A stretch of DNA of 64,000 nucleotides from Corallochytrium limacisporum (taxonomy: Eukaryota; Opisthokonta). The position numbers were made by a program, and so were the translations under genes. The notes below the pieces were generated by a model, which had not been told where the DNA came from, ran no database searches, and was given only the letters and a program-made list of their open reading frames with translations. Below, piece after piece: positions 9,627 through 19,398 of this stretch (positions are counted from its first letter, which is position 1; the number at the start of each line of letters is the position of its first letter). The stretch lies in the NCBI GenBank assembly GCA_002811645.1, contig PDIP01000008.1, forward strand, positions 110,097 through 174,096, read 5' to 3'.

Positions 9627-11309
9627 TCATACGAAAGGTTGAGGCTTGTCGCCCACACCACCAGCAAGCTCATAGGTTTTCAAAGCCACGGTCACAGCAA
9701 GTTCGTCGCACTGCTCCCGGGTCTCGGCTTCTGCGTAAACACGGACGACGTCTTCAGTGCCGGAAGGACGCACGAACGACCGACCCGACGGGTATTTGCG
9801 GACAATCTCGTCGATAGCCTCCTGCAAACCTTCCGGGGTCACAACTGTCTGCTCGGCATTCGTTGTCGTGATGGCGGTGCGATCGGCAACGCGAACCTTC
9901 ATCTGACGATTGGGTAGGTCGTTGTACTTGGAATTCCATTCAGAAAGGGACCATCCTTTCAGGGCCAGGCAGGCCTCGACCAGCAGGATGTCAGACAGAG
10001 CATCACCGACAGTCTCGTTGATGACCCGAACCAGAGCGCTCAGAGTCTTGTAGGCAGTCTTACCCGTATCGTTCAAAGCATTGACGTCGACACCCGCTAG
10101 ACGCTGCTTGGTAGCAGGGCTGAAGATGACTGTACCGTGGCCATTGGCCTCAAAGTACACGCCGACGTCGTGCTTCACTGCCTCGTGGTGAAGGTGCTTA
10201 ACACCCGTAGGAGTGAAAGGGGCCTGCAGTTTCAGTTCCTGGGTAATGTACTTAGTGCTGGAACCGTTTGCGTAAGCAGTCTGCACGACGGCGATTTTTG
10301 TGTCAAGGCCAATGGCAGTGAATAGATCGGTCAGGGCCGTAGCAGCGAGGGTGGCAATCTTATCACCGTCAAGTAGGCAGAATTTTCCATCATCATTGAC
10401 GTAGTAGTAGACCACGCGGTCGGCATCACCGTCCAGGGAGGCGGCGCGGTCACCAGGTTTCAGATCCATACCGGCAGGTGCTTTCTGGCCGACTTTCACG
10501 TAGTCAGCACCGCAGTCGTGGTTCAGCTTACCTGTGGTACCATCGTTGTAGACAGTGATCTCCAGCACTCCCGCCAGCTTTTCTCCAAAGGCTCGGGCCT
10601 TGGGTGCTCCGACACCGTTAGCCGCATCAATCATAAGCTTCTGCGTCTTGTGGGCGGCGGCAGTGACACCCGTGTCCAGTACCTCTTTGTAGGCTGTGCT
10701 GAGCTTGGTGAAATATCCTTCTTCAGTCGGCTCACCATACTCTCCATTAGTGTTCAAGCAACATACGATGTAGTGCAGCTGTGGAGTGGTGACGATTCCA
10801 AGATCCTGCACGGTGCCACCAGTCGCTTCGATGCCAGCGACGCACTTGGCGAGCAGAGCCTCGCCTGAGGGCCGAGTATCGCGACCCACGACGACTAAAG
10901 GCTTCACGGTAGTGTCGACTTTCTGGTCTTCAATGATTGATTTCACTACGGCCTCGACCCCGTCGGCGGAAGCGTTGGCCAGCTGTGTGGCACAGGCTTC
11001 CCAACTGGATTCGAGCATCTCCCCCAAAGGGTCGACAACTTTGACACCATTGTCTTCCTCAGGGTTGTGGCTAGCTGTGATCATTACACCAATACGCTTA
11101 CCACCTTGGGCCTGGGAACGAAGGGCAGCCAGGACACCGATGCGGAACATTGCTGGTGGTAGCTTGTCGGCATGCATGCGGAAACCCGCCGTACCGTACG
11201 TGTACTTGAGACCATCAGGGATGGGATTGTCCACACAACCGGCTTTGATTTTGTCACTCATCTCTTCAGTCAACTTGAGCAGGAGTATTTTATTGTTGGT
11301 ATTGTCCAT
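9627..11309 (-). CDS. PGM3: phosphoacetylglucosamine mutase
   Basis: 560 residues. Interconverts GlcNAc-6-phosphate and GlcNAc-1-phosphate in the cytosolic route to UDP-GlcNAc, used for N-glycans, GPI anchors and chitin-like polymers. The N-terminal substrate entry segment YGTAGFR (about 38-44) is followed by the phosphoserine loop ITASHNPEEDNG with catalytic Ser80. The magnesium loop DGDADR is at 293-298, the sugar-binding FEANGHGT at 386-393 and the phosphate-binding RPSGTEDVVRVY at 514-525. All signature residues are intact and length is normal for the eukaryotic AGM1 group rather than bacterial GlmM. ATG 11309 was chosen; Met17 is an alternative closer to the usual N-terminus. Its stop codon is 123 nt from that of the nucleotidase gene on the opposite strand. 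Confidence 0.96.
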   Translation of the reverse strand: MDNTNNKILLLKLTEEMSDKIKAGCVDNPIPDGLKYTYGTAGFRMHADKLPPAMFRIGVLAALRSQAQGGKRIGVMITASHNPEEDNGVKVVDPLGEMLESSWEACATQLANASADGVEAVVKSIIEDQKVDTTVKPLVVVGRDTRPSGEALLAKCVAGIEATGGTVQDLGIVTTPQLHYIVCCLNTNGEYGEPTEEGYFTKLSTAYKEVLDTGVTAAAHKTQKLMIDAANGVGAPKARAFGEKLAGVLEITVYNDGTTGKLNHDCGADYVKVGQKAPAGMDLKPGDRAASLDGDADRVVYYYVNDDGKFCLLDGDKIATLAATALTDLFTAIGLDTKIAVVQTAYANGSSTKYITQELKLQAPFTPTGVKHLHHEAVKHDVGVYFEANGHGTVIFSPATKQRLAGVDVNALNDTGKTAYKTLSALVRVINETVGDALSDILLVEACLALKGWSLSEWNSKYNDLPNRQMKVRVADRTAITTTNAEQTVVTPEGLQEAIDEIVRKYPSGRSFVRPSGTEDVVRVYAEAETREQCDELAVTVALKTYELAGGVGDKPQPFV

Positions 11310-12247
11310 TCATAACGCCAGGTTCTTTTTGTCTGATCTGCCATCAGTCAAGTAACTCTCCACCCACAGCTCTTGTACAATGGAGTTCCCGGACAACCCA
11401 ATGATCGCTGCGTGTCCGGCCCCTTTCGACCGTTTGATCTGATCATTTCCATAGTTGCGGTTCGGTGGTATTTCGCTTACTTTCTTTTTTTTTTGTTTTT
11501 GTTTTTTCTTCTCGGCGCAGAGAGAGGGTTTTGGCAAAAAAAAAATCATTGGCTTTTTAGATTGGCCCCCTCCCATCCCAGAGGAGGGGGGGGTGGGTGG
11601 TACTTGGGCTCTCCGCAGTACTCGGCATACGGCGCGGAAAACAAAAGGGAGCGCGCACGGTTCTATGAGCGGGAAAGAAACAAAAAAAAATACAAGAAAA
11701 AGAGACAACAAAAAAAAAAAAGAGAGAGAGAGAAAAAATTGGGCTTAAGGCGGGGGTGAAGGTGTAGAGATCTAGTCTCCCCCCCCGGGGGGGGGAGGGG
11801 GCCTTGGCTTCTCGCCACAATGGAAAAACCCTTCTTCCCCGACCGGCCGATTTCCTTTTTTCCGGGGTCGGCTTCTTCTTCAGTGGGGACACACTTGCCC
11901 TTACTTTTTTACTGAACGAGGAAAGAAAAACCCGTCCCTGTTCGGACCCTGGTTGGGTAAGGCCCGGTTGAGGAAAGTGGGGGGAGGGGGGGAGCGGGAC
12001 AAGAAAAGCTGGGCCGGGCCAGTGAAAAGGTCTCCCGTCCTCGTCCGACCGTGGTGGGTGGCCGGCACGAAGGGACGGGCAGGTAGACTCTCATGGCTGC
12101 CAATGCTTTCGGGGTGATAGCAGCCGTAAACCACGCTCATGTCAGTAGCAAATTGTATGGAACAGAGATAAATGTGTATGAAATATTGCTGATGATCGAA
12201 AGACGTAAAATCACCAATGGTTTGATAGTATTCCGCATACCCACTAG
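11310..12247. other. intergenic with homopolymer and purine tracts
   Basis: No supportable gene. The stretch holds a T-rich tract (11481-11510), an A- and GA-rich tract (11669-11739), a self-complementary C8G9 run (11779-11795) followed by G5, and a G-rich patch near 11979-11990. It is the 5' flank of the mutase gene and the 3' flank of the MARCH5-like gene. Confidence 0.7.
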
Positions 12248-13336
12248 CTACTCCGGAGGATGTGCGTAGTCCATGACCTTGCGATGCAGACGGTGTTGCA
12301 ACCGTTGGCTGCGGTAATATGCACGCAGGAAGTGTTTTACTCCGAAATACAGCAGCCCGCCAACCAAAGTGCGGTGAAATTGTGTCTGAATGCGACCACG
12401 GAAGAGCACGCTGCCTATGGTAGCAGCAATCGTGGGCAACGCGAGCGCTTCAATAATTCCACGGGCGAGAGGGACCCGGTCGTTTGAATCAAGCACCTCT
12501 AGGAGCATCTCTTCGTCCTCATCAGTGATGCCTGCTGCCGCCATGTCCTCCCGAATGACCTCTGCCTGTACCGCCCGTGCGTAAGCGGCATCGTCGGTTC
12601 CGTCCTGTTCACTGGTCTCAAAGTTAGCCTGCTGTACCGTCCCCTGCCGCTGCTGTCTTCCTTGCGCCGCCTGTGCGTCTGCAATGCGAGCAGCAAGATC
12701 ACGTCCACGAGGACGTTGGCGTCGTTGCTGTCGATGGACACCCACAAGCATGACTGGGTGGATGAAGTTGGGAATCACAAGCATGCAAGGAATCATGGGC
12801 AAAGTTGTAAACAGAACTGCGGGATCCATGCGCTGCAAGAGTTCCAGACCCTTTTCCGTACCAATGATCTGGCATATCGCAAAGCCTCCATATGTGACTG
12901 CACTGAGGTACATAGTACTGAACATCATACCAATTGCAGCCAAGGGGCTTAATGCGTTGGCGGCCGCATCCAACACGTCAATAACCTTGACAAGTGCGTC
13001 ATCCTCCGTGCTTTGAATAAGGTACTTTACCTTGCATTGCGGGCAAGATACTGATACGCTAATATTCCCTTCTTGCTTTTCGTCGATCCATCGCTGTATG
13101 CACGCTTGGTGGACCCACCGGGTCGAACCCTTACACAGACATGGCTGTGCCCAAATCTTCCTGGTCTCTCGGCTGCGAGGAATTACCTGCTCCTCACCAA
13201 GACATACCCAGCAGGTCCGTGATTCTGTTGGTTGAAACGCAAAGCGCTGTGCTTCATCGGTCTCCATGTCTGCGTGGTATGCAAATCCTCCGCGTTCGTA
13301 TTCTAGACGTTGTCTCTCCAGCTCAGCTTCGTCCAT
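12248..13336 (-). CDS. MARCHF5: MARCH5-like RING-CH membrane E3 ubiquitin ligase
   Basis: 362 residues. The N-terminal RING-CH (RINGv) domain has a C4HC3 zinc set: C42, C45, C66, C68, H76, C79, C98, C101. It contains the characteristic CLCKGSTRWVHQACIQRWID block. Hydrophobic segments near 130-150, 174-198, 293-309 and 322-338 would make a four-pass membrane protein, as in MARCH5/MITOL, a mitochondrial outer-membrane ligase controlling fission factors and outer-membrane proteins. Between the second and third segments lies a Gln/Arg- and acid-rich cytosolic insert (about 200-285), longer than I recall for the animal protein. The reading frame extends upstream only from a TTG; the first ATG, at 13336, was chosen. 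Similarity continues through the membrane region, so orthology is likely. Confidence 0.9.
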   Translation of the reverse strand: MDEAELERQRLEYERGGFAYHADMETDEAQRFAFQPTESRTCWVCLGEEQVIPRSRETRKIWAQPCLCKGSTRWVHQACIQRWIDEKQEGNISVSVSCPQCKVKYLIQSTEDDALVKVIDVLDAAANALSPLAAIGMMFSTMYLSAVTYGGFAICQIIGTEKGLELLQRMDPAVLFTTLPMIPCMLVIPNFIHPVMLVGVHRQQRRQRPRGRDLAARIADAQAAQGRQQRQGTVQQANFETSEQDGTDDAAYARAVQAEVIREDMAAAGITDEDEEMLLEVLDSNDRVPLARGIIEALALPTIAATIGSVLFRGRIQTQFHRTLVGGLLYFGVKHFLRAYYRSQRLQHRLHRKVMDYAHPPE

Positions 13337-14405
13337 TGCAGCGAATAAGCCAAATATGACACCACTGGTTCCCAAAATTGATGGTTAAATTTATTATTTA
13401 AATCTAAGCCTTCACACCATCTTGATTCCGCCTCTTTCTTCTATATTATGTAAACACCCGACCAATAGTCGCTGTTCGCTTGACTTCTGGTCACGTCACG
13501 TCATATTGCCATAGCAAGTTCTTCTTTTGAATACCTTTTTTTGAATACCATTCAAAAGAATCTTCCCTTGATCGCTTCTGTGAATACGAAGCACATGAAT
13601 TTAAAGGTAGAATAGGGACAACCGGATGGGTGTCCAAACCTTTGTTGGTCCAAGTGCTATCTTGCCTTCAGATGGCTTCTGCTGAGCTATTCTCCACTGC
13701 GAAGAATTGAACCGTGCACCTTCCCCCGGCTACCCTCACCCGACTGGGGGCGTGGCTTCGGTCTGGTACTGAAAGGCCTCGGCTTTACTGCTTCTTTGCC
13801 CCAGAAACTCAGAAACTCGCTCAGACGAACGGCTGGAGAGTGGGGCAATGGGGGGGGTGGTTTAACGATAGGTCCTGGACTTTCAAAGTAACTCGTCTGG
13901 GGTACTCAATCCTGCTGCAATTTTTCGGTATTTAGTCTATATGCCTGCTTCAGTTCTCATGCTTGATGTCGTCGCGATAAATATGACTTTCTATGGTTGA
14001 CAGCATTTCGTCCGTCATATGTCCGCCTCCCTTTCTTAGCCAAACTTCCTCCTCTTGATCACCAAACCAGCCCGCAGTATTTTAATCCATTTAAATATTT
14101 TGTTAGGGGTTTGCTAATTTCCATGGGTGCGGAACGGGTGAGGGTGAGTCGGTCTCGCTGATGGCCCGCGGCCCGTGACGGTGTTGGCGTGGACTTTTGG
14201 CGCGGTTCGCAGGTGATCCCATGTGCGGAATCAGCCGAAGATATTTGAAGACTGGGATGTGGGAATTGGATATCAGGCAGTTTTCTGTTATAGAACAATG
14301 GGCAAACCAAAACCGCAGGGAACAATGAGCACAATAGCTAGATTTATGGCTTTCATTTGGTAGGGACTACCCCATACCAGAATCAAGACTGGAGCGCTGC
14401 TCAGA
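13337..14405. other. divergent intergenic region between MARCH5-like and SLU7 genes
   Basis: No gene seen. The region shared by the two 5' ends contains an 11-bp perfect inverted repeat at 13522-13560 and otherwise mixed-composition sequence with a G-run near 13851-13857. Confidence 0.6.
13522..13560. repeat. 11-bp inverted repeat with T-rich loop
   Basis: TTCTTTTGAAT at 13522-13532 is exactly complementary to ATTCAAAAGAA at 13550-13560, with a 17-nt T-rich loop. The loop side also repeats TTTTGAATACC (13525-13535 and 13539-13549). It lies about 190 nt upstream of the MARCH5-like start codon. It could be a regulatory palindrome or a small hairpin; the sequence alone does not decide. Confidence 0.6.
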
Positions 14406-16031
14406 ATGAATCACGGGGACGATACTGCGCCACGGGCTCTCTCAAAGCGTGAACAACGGAGACGCGATTATGAGCTAGATGAAGCACGTAAGGCTGGCAC
14501 AGCCCTTCCAGAACGTGATGAAAAGGGTGAAGTGATCAACCCGCACCTGCCTAAATTTATTCGAAGTGCGCCTTGGTATGCGGATAGAGGCCATCCTTCT
14601 CTTAGCCACCAACGGAAAGATAAGGGGGCAGAGAGTGAAAAGAAAGAAATTGAAGCCGGTAAGAATGGGCTTTGGTACAAACGTGGACGAGAGGCCAAGG
14701 ATTTCTCCGATGTTGGAAGCAAGTTCCGCAAGGGAGCTTGTGAGAACTGCGGAGCAATGGGACACAAACGGAAGGACTGTCTTGAAAGGCCCCGCAAGCG
14801 CACAGCAAAAGGCATGGGAACCACTCTCACAGCAGAAGATATGGCGCAGCCGGAGATGACGCACACTTTTGAGAGCAAGCGTGACCGTTACGCGGGATAT
14901 GATCCGAAGCAGTACAAGAGCGTGGTACAGAAGTTTGCATTGTTAAGGAAACTAAAGAATGACATGAAGAAGGATGGTCATGATAAACGAGAAGCAGATG
15001 AAGCTGAAGATGTTTTCAGATTGTTGGAAGGTGAAGATCCGAACGATTCCGAGCTGCGTGCCATCCTGGAGGAATTGGCGGAGATTTCGGAAGGGTCTGA
15101 TGATGACGAAGAAGACAGGGAACGTTGGAGCCAACTGACGGACGCAGAACGGCAAGAAATTGATGCGCTGAGGGCCGGGAGAGGAAAGGAACACAACCTG
15201 CGCCTCCGTGAAGACACTGCCAAGTATCTTCGCAATTTAGATCCAGATTCTGCACACTACGATCCGAAGAGCCGTAGCATGCAGGAGGATCCGTACTCGG
15301 GGAAGGACACCGCCTCAGCAATAGCTGCTTACCACGGCGATAATTTTGAAAGGTACACGGGGGAGGTCAAGAAAGTCACAGAGCAACAGGTTCTGGCCTG
15401 GGAGCTTGCGGAGAAAGGTAAGCTGCAAGCTGACCTGTTTGCGGAGCCGACCAGGGCGGCACAGAGCTTAGCGCATGTAGTCGAAGCCAAGGAAGAACGA
15501 AAACGGGAGATTGCTGATGCCATTCGGGAAAAGTACGGTGATGGCGGCGGTGCAGTAAAGCGACCATCAGCATCTGCTGAAACAGAAGAGCCAGACACTC
15601 ATGGCCATACAGAACAGTGGGCCTCCTGGAACGACACGGAGGGTAATCCAGGGTATGCTTGCTGCCACAATATCATCAAGAACTCTATTTGCACCGGACA
15701 GGCTGGCCGGAAAGCGCAGACTGCGCAAGTGGCTATGCAGGAACAGGCCAAGCAAGGACAAGAGCAGCAGAAACCGAAGTCATTGGTGGAGGAGCATGAG
15801 GAACAGTTAAGGAAAGGTTTGGTACAGACCAAGACCATTCCTGCTGATGCCACATATGCTGACTTCCACAGCAAGCAAGGCAGTGATAGTTACAATGAAA
15901 TGGAAGTCCAAGATGCAATGAAGCGCCTGCAAGACAATACAGTCACCACGGACGAACCAACACATGCTGAGCTTGAAGCGTATCGACGGTTGAAGCAGGC
16001 GAAGGACGATCCCATGGCCGTAAAGAAATAA
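14406..16031 (+). CDS. SLU7: pre-mRNA splicing factor SLU7
   Basis: 541 residues. A second-step spliceosomal factor that helps select the 3' splice site and hold the free exon for ligation. Diagnostic features are the N-terminal block with NPHLPKFI and APWY (about 45-58), KKEIEAGKNGLWYKRG (about 79-94), and a CCHC zinc knuckle at C112, C115, H120, C125 followed by a basic ERPRKR segment. The YDPKQYK region near 165 and SAHYDPKSRSM near 280 are also typical. The C-terminal third is Gln/Glu-rich and helical. ATG 14406 is the first in frame. Its presence implies an active spliceosome despite the scarcity of introns. The stop codon is 64 nt from that of the facing transportin-3 gene, and AATAAAG lies at the stop. 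Confidence 0.95.
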   Translation: MNHGDDTAPRALSKREQRRRDYELDEARKAGTALPERDEKGEVINPHLPKFIRSAPWYADRGHPSLSHQRKDKGAESEKKEIEAGKNGLWYKRGREAKDFSDVGSKFRKGACENCGAMGHKRKDCLERPRKRTAKGMGTTLTAEDMAQPEMTHTFESKRDRYAGYDPKQYKSVVQKFALLRKLKNDMKKDGHDKREADEAEDVFRLLEGEDPNDSELRAILEELAEISEGSDDDEEDRERWSQLTDAERQEIDALRAGRGKEHNLRLREDTAKYLRNLDPDSAHYDPKSRSMQEDPYSGKDTASAIAAYHGDNFERYTGEVKKVTEQQVLAWELAEKGKLQADLFAEPTRAAQSLAHVVEAKEERKREIADAIREKYGDGGGAVKRPSASAETEEPDTHGHTEQWASWNDTEGNPGYACCHNIIKNSICTGQAGRKAQTAQVAMQEQAKQGQEQQKPKSLVEEHEEQLRKGLVQTKTIPADATYADFHSKQGSDSYNEMEVQDAMKRLQDNTVTTDEPTHAELEAYRRLKQAKDDPMAVKK

Positions 16032-16095
16032 AGAAATTAGAACTACATGCAATTTTCGTATGTTTTTGGACTATTTGGTGCGGCTTAGTTCACTA

Positions 16096-18948
16096 CTAAT
16101 CGAACGGAATGACAACGGAACGGTATCGTACGTAATCGCGAATGATCCAGAATGAGGAGCGGATCTGTTTTTCCGTATGGCTTTCTCGCATGGATGTAAA
16201 GAATTGGTGCTTCACACGTTCGCTCACCACGAGATTGTCAATCTCTTCCAGGATCCGCTGCAGAATGGCGTCAAAGCGTCGCTCAATGATTTGGTGAATG
16301 AGCCACAGTAGCTCCGCAATGTCCACCAGGACGTACCGTGGCAAGTCGAAGGCCACAGCAAGGAAACGACGTATCAGGCTGTAGTCGTACTGCTTTAGAA
16401 AATCGGTCGTGACACCGAAGGTGATAGAGCTTGCACCGCCATCGTTGTTTAATCCTTCGGACAGAACCTTGGAATACAGTTCGCATACACTGCCGTTGGC
16501 TTCCCGGTGGTCCATGCACACTCCGTGATAGGCCAGCTGCATGACCAACGCGAACAGATCGCTGGTCATAAAGTCTACGGGATACCACTTGAGCATCTTG
16601 CACTGCAGACGGAAGAAGTCTTCGACGACATGCGGACTGTTGGTGAAGTCTTCCAAGCTCTGAAGTTTGCCAAACACCTGCTGGCACATCAGGCGATGCA
16701 TGTCGAGCAGAGGCTGCCGAAACGTATCACCGTACGGTCCGAGTACGTCCATCAGTGTACACGCGACGTAGAGGTAGGCACTCTGACCACTGGCATGGTA
16801 TGCTTTGGCTAGAAAATCGACAAGCGGCATGAAGAAATTCTGGGCTAAGATACCCAAGTTCTTGATCAGGTACCGAATGCATCGGCACAGATTCTCTGTC
16901 ATCCGCGTCTCATTTGTGTACAATTCAGCTGTTTTCTCAAAGTAAGGATACAATTCCTCGGCAAGCGCGACCATAGGATTTTTTTCATGGCTGCGCTGTT
17001 GTGCAGGTGGGATCTCTACGCTCCGAAAGATGTGGCTCAGCGAGTACAGTACATTCTCCAATCTTGTCTTCTCTCGCGACTTGATCCGTTGATCGTTGTC
17101 CACCTGACTTGACCACTGTAACAGCTGCACCAAATCAGAAATGAAAGGACGACATAGGTCATTGAGAGCGACCTGCATTTGTTCAGGTGGCATATGCAAA
17201 ATGACAGCCATGGTACCCTCCAGTGCGTCATTGTATTCCGCTGGTGAGACATGCGACTGCTCAGCGGCGGTCAGGAAGTGTTTAACCGTGTTCAAATGCT
17301 GCACAACGTTGGCACGGCTGGACAAGAGTACTCTACGTAGAGCGCGGCAGCTATAGTGTTGCAGGTCCTTCACCTGGACTGTCATGATACAGATCTGCAG
17401 GAATTCGCCTACGAATTCGCTGTGTGTACGCAACCAATCGTCCAATCGACCGAGCAACTGCAACGAAGTCGCTCTCAGGCATGGGTGATTTCCATCCTTA
17501 GCAAACGACACTGCAGTGGCAAAGACATCCCGTGCCATGCGCGACTGATCCGCATCAATCATGGTGATGATCCACGAAATACAGAAGAGACGCGACTCCA
17601 CAAGTTTCCAGTGTACATTTCCTGCGGTCAGTCCCCCAGCATGGCCATTGCTTACGCCTTGGAAATTGTTCAGAAGTAGTTGGATGCACGGTTCCACGTC
17701 GACCATTAGCACGCAATCCTCTAAGATCTCCGCTGCTTTCTCGCGCCGGTAGACAGCTTCGTCGTTCTTTGACAGAATCTTTTCTACGTCCTCCGGTAGC
17801 TGAACCAGGTCAGCCAGCGTCAGAACCAGCTGCTCAAAGTAGGGTCGGAAAGTGGGGATCACCGCCGGACGATTTGCATCGATTCCATTGGCCAACTGGT
17901 ACCAGAATCCAAGACATACTTCACTAATCTCGTAGTCTCCATACTTCGTACACACCAGAATCACCTCCACGATCTCCAGCCAAGCTTCCGAGGCTTGATC
18001 AATAATCATGTCTACAAAGCTCTCACCAAGATCGCAGAAAACCACAGCCAGATGCAGGATGGTCTCCGTGTCTTCTTCGTTTATGGCCTTAGCCAGATTC
18101 TGCCGCAGGCTCATGACGGCAGGCACAATCTTTGCCATTAACGGATCGTATTGCTGACGATCGTCACAAACGTACAAAATAGCAGAAATGGCCTCACATG
18201 CCGCATCCGTGAGCATCGGCAAACTCACAGCTTCAAAAGTAAAGGAAAGGATTGGAGATTCAGCTAATTGTACAATCTCCAGGCACTCGTATCTTACCCA
18301 AGCAGCCAGACAGCGGAACAGAGCGCGATAGTTCGCGGCAAGTGTTGCCTCATCAAGCGAATTTCCTTGTGACGGACTAAGTGCTGAAAAGCACTTGTTC
18401 ATTGTGTCTAAAGCCTGGTTGCCGAAGCGATACAACTCATCCCGGAACTCATACCGCCGCTCATCATCAACGCGCACCTTGTAGTTACCAGTCTCATCCG
18501 GCAGTGATAGTAGGAGTTCGATCAAAGGCAAGAACTCGGAAGTGTTTTGGACCTGATTGAAAAGACCCAAAACTGGTCGAATGGGTTCCTTCCAATCCTC
18601 AAATTGCAGCGCAAGGTCTGCCACAGCAGGCGCCAACTGCCTGATCAGTATGGGCTCCGTACGGTTTCCCGGTTGCGTAACAATATGCAACAGTGAGTCT
18701 CGTAGGGACGGCAGAGACTCCTTGGGCAGCTCCACAAGGTCGTCTTCTATTTTCCGTCGCATGGTCATTGCTGCAAACACTTTTGCATCCAAGGGTACAT
18801 CAGTTGTGTTCAGAATTATGTCGCAGACCTGCCAGGCCTCTTGCGACTTCTGTACCTGCTCCAACCATGTCTGTACACTAACGTCACCGCCATGCATACG
18901 CTGCAGCGCTGCGAGCACTTCTTGCGCCTGAGCGTTTGGATCTGACAT
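16096..18948 (-). CDS. TNPO3: transportin-3 / Mtr10-type nuclear import receptor
   Basis: 950 residues from the first ATG at 18948; the open frame upstream begins only at a GTG, so those nine codons were dropped. An importin-beta family HEAT-repeat receptor. Orthologues bind RanGTP and carry SR-type splicing factors (animals) or Npl3 (yeast) into the nucleus. The N-terminal segment with WLEQVQKSQEAWQVCD and AAMTMRRKIEDDLVELP (about 29-74) matches the importin N-terminal region of this subfamily. The next block, IRQLAPAVADLALQFEDWK, matches its Exportin-1-like domain. The rest is paired helices to the C-terminus, with no membrane segment. Length agrees with the family. It converges on SLU7, another splicing-related gene. 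Confidence 0.93.
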   Translation of the reverse strand: MSDPNAQAQEVLAALQRMHGGDVSVQTWLEQVQKSQEAWQVCDIILNTTDVPLDAKVFAAMTMRRKIEDDLVELPKESLPSLRDSLLHIVTQPGNRTEPILIRQLAPAVADLALQFEDWKEPIRPVLGLFNQVQNTSEFLPLIELLLSLPDETGNYKVRVDDERRYEFRDELYRFGNQALDTMNKCFSALSPSQGNSLDEATLAANYRALFRCLAAWVRYECLEIVQLAESPILSFTFEAVSLPMLTDAACEAISAILYVCDDRQQYDPLMAKIVPAVMSLRQNLAKAINEEDTETILHLAVVFCDLGESFVDMIIDQASEAWLEIVEVILVCTKYGDYEISEVCLGFWYQLANGIDANRPAVIPTFRPYFEQLVLTLADLVQLPEDVEKILSKNDEAVYRREKAAEILEDCVLMVDVEPCIQLLLNNFQGVSNGHAGGLTAGNVHWKLVESRLFCISWIITMIDADQSRMARDVFATAVSFAKDGNHPCLRATSLQLLGRLDDWLRTHSEFVGEFLQICIMTVQVKDLQHYSCRALRRVLLSSRANVVQHLNTVKHFLTAAEQSHVSPAEYNDALEGTMAVILHMPPEQMQVALNDLCRPFISDLVQLLQWSSQVDNDQRIKSREKTRLENVLYSLSHIFRSVEIPPAQQRSHEKNPMVALAEELYPYFEKTAELYTNETRMTENLCRCIRYLIKNLGILAQNFFMPLVDFLAKAYHASGQSAYLYVACTLMDVLGPYGDTFRQPLLDMHRLMCQQVFGKLQSLEDFTNSPHVVEDFFRLQCKMLKWYPVDFMTSDLFALVMQLAYHGVCMDHREANGSVCELYSKVLSEGLNNDGGASSITFGVTTDFLKQYDYSLIRRFLAVAFDLPRYVLVDIAELLWLIHQIIERRFDAILQRILEEIDNLVVSERVKHQFFTSMRESHTEKQIRSSFWIIRDYVRYRSVVIPFD

Positions 18949-19398
18949 CACGTTTATTTGTACTATGATGGACACTCTCGGGAGTGTCTCTCTACTATGT
19001 GATCATATTGAAGCCGTGCTCAATGACGCGCATATCGGCAGTGTGGTGTGCATGGGTCCTTCGTTTGAAGTTTCCCTTGCAGATTATTATCTCAAGACAG
19101 GCGCCTGTAATAAGTAGCAACACACGAAAGACCTTTGTCTGAAGCGGGCACCATTGTGTTCATCGAATGCCACGGGGTCTTCATTGTGTCGTCTCAGCAT
19201 GGCGCACCCGTCCGTACCTTCTCCGCCGGCTAAGAGACCGACCCTCGCGGGACTAAAGCTGAACCTATTGCCGCCCATATTGAATTCCAATTAATGACTT
19301 TAAAATGTTAGGGGTCATCTTATTTGATACGGTGGGACATTGAGAAGGGATAGTGGACATAGTGGGGGGATGCGAATGAGTCCCTAAAGTTCTTTATT
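18949..19398. other. tandem intergenic spacer, nothing supported
   Basis: About 450 nt between two minus-strand genes, probably holding the transportin-3 promoter and the 3' end of the LRR-GTPase gene. Directly after the LRR-GTPase stop (minus strand) the sequence reads GATGAAATAAAG, which contains a plausible AATAAA-type polyadenylation signal. No gene is visible. Confidence 0.55.

Noticed and set aside
13112-13128. GGGTCGAACCC string
   Set aside because: A palindrome inside the MARCH5-like coding region; its translation belongs to the conserved RING-CH helix region, so it is not a tRNA element.
18949-18975. Nine extra N-terminal codons of transportin-3
   Set aside because: The frame begins at GTG; the next in-frame ATG (18948) gives the conserved N-terminus. 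Similar non-ATG extensions were dropped for the MARCH5-like, TMEM209, formin, PRP4 and DCAF4 genes.
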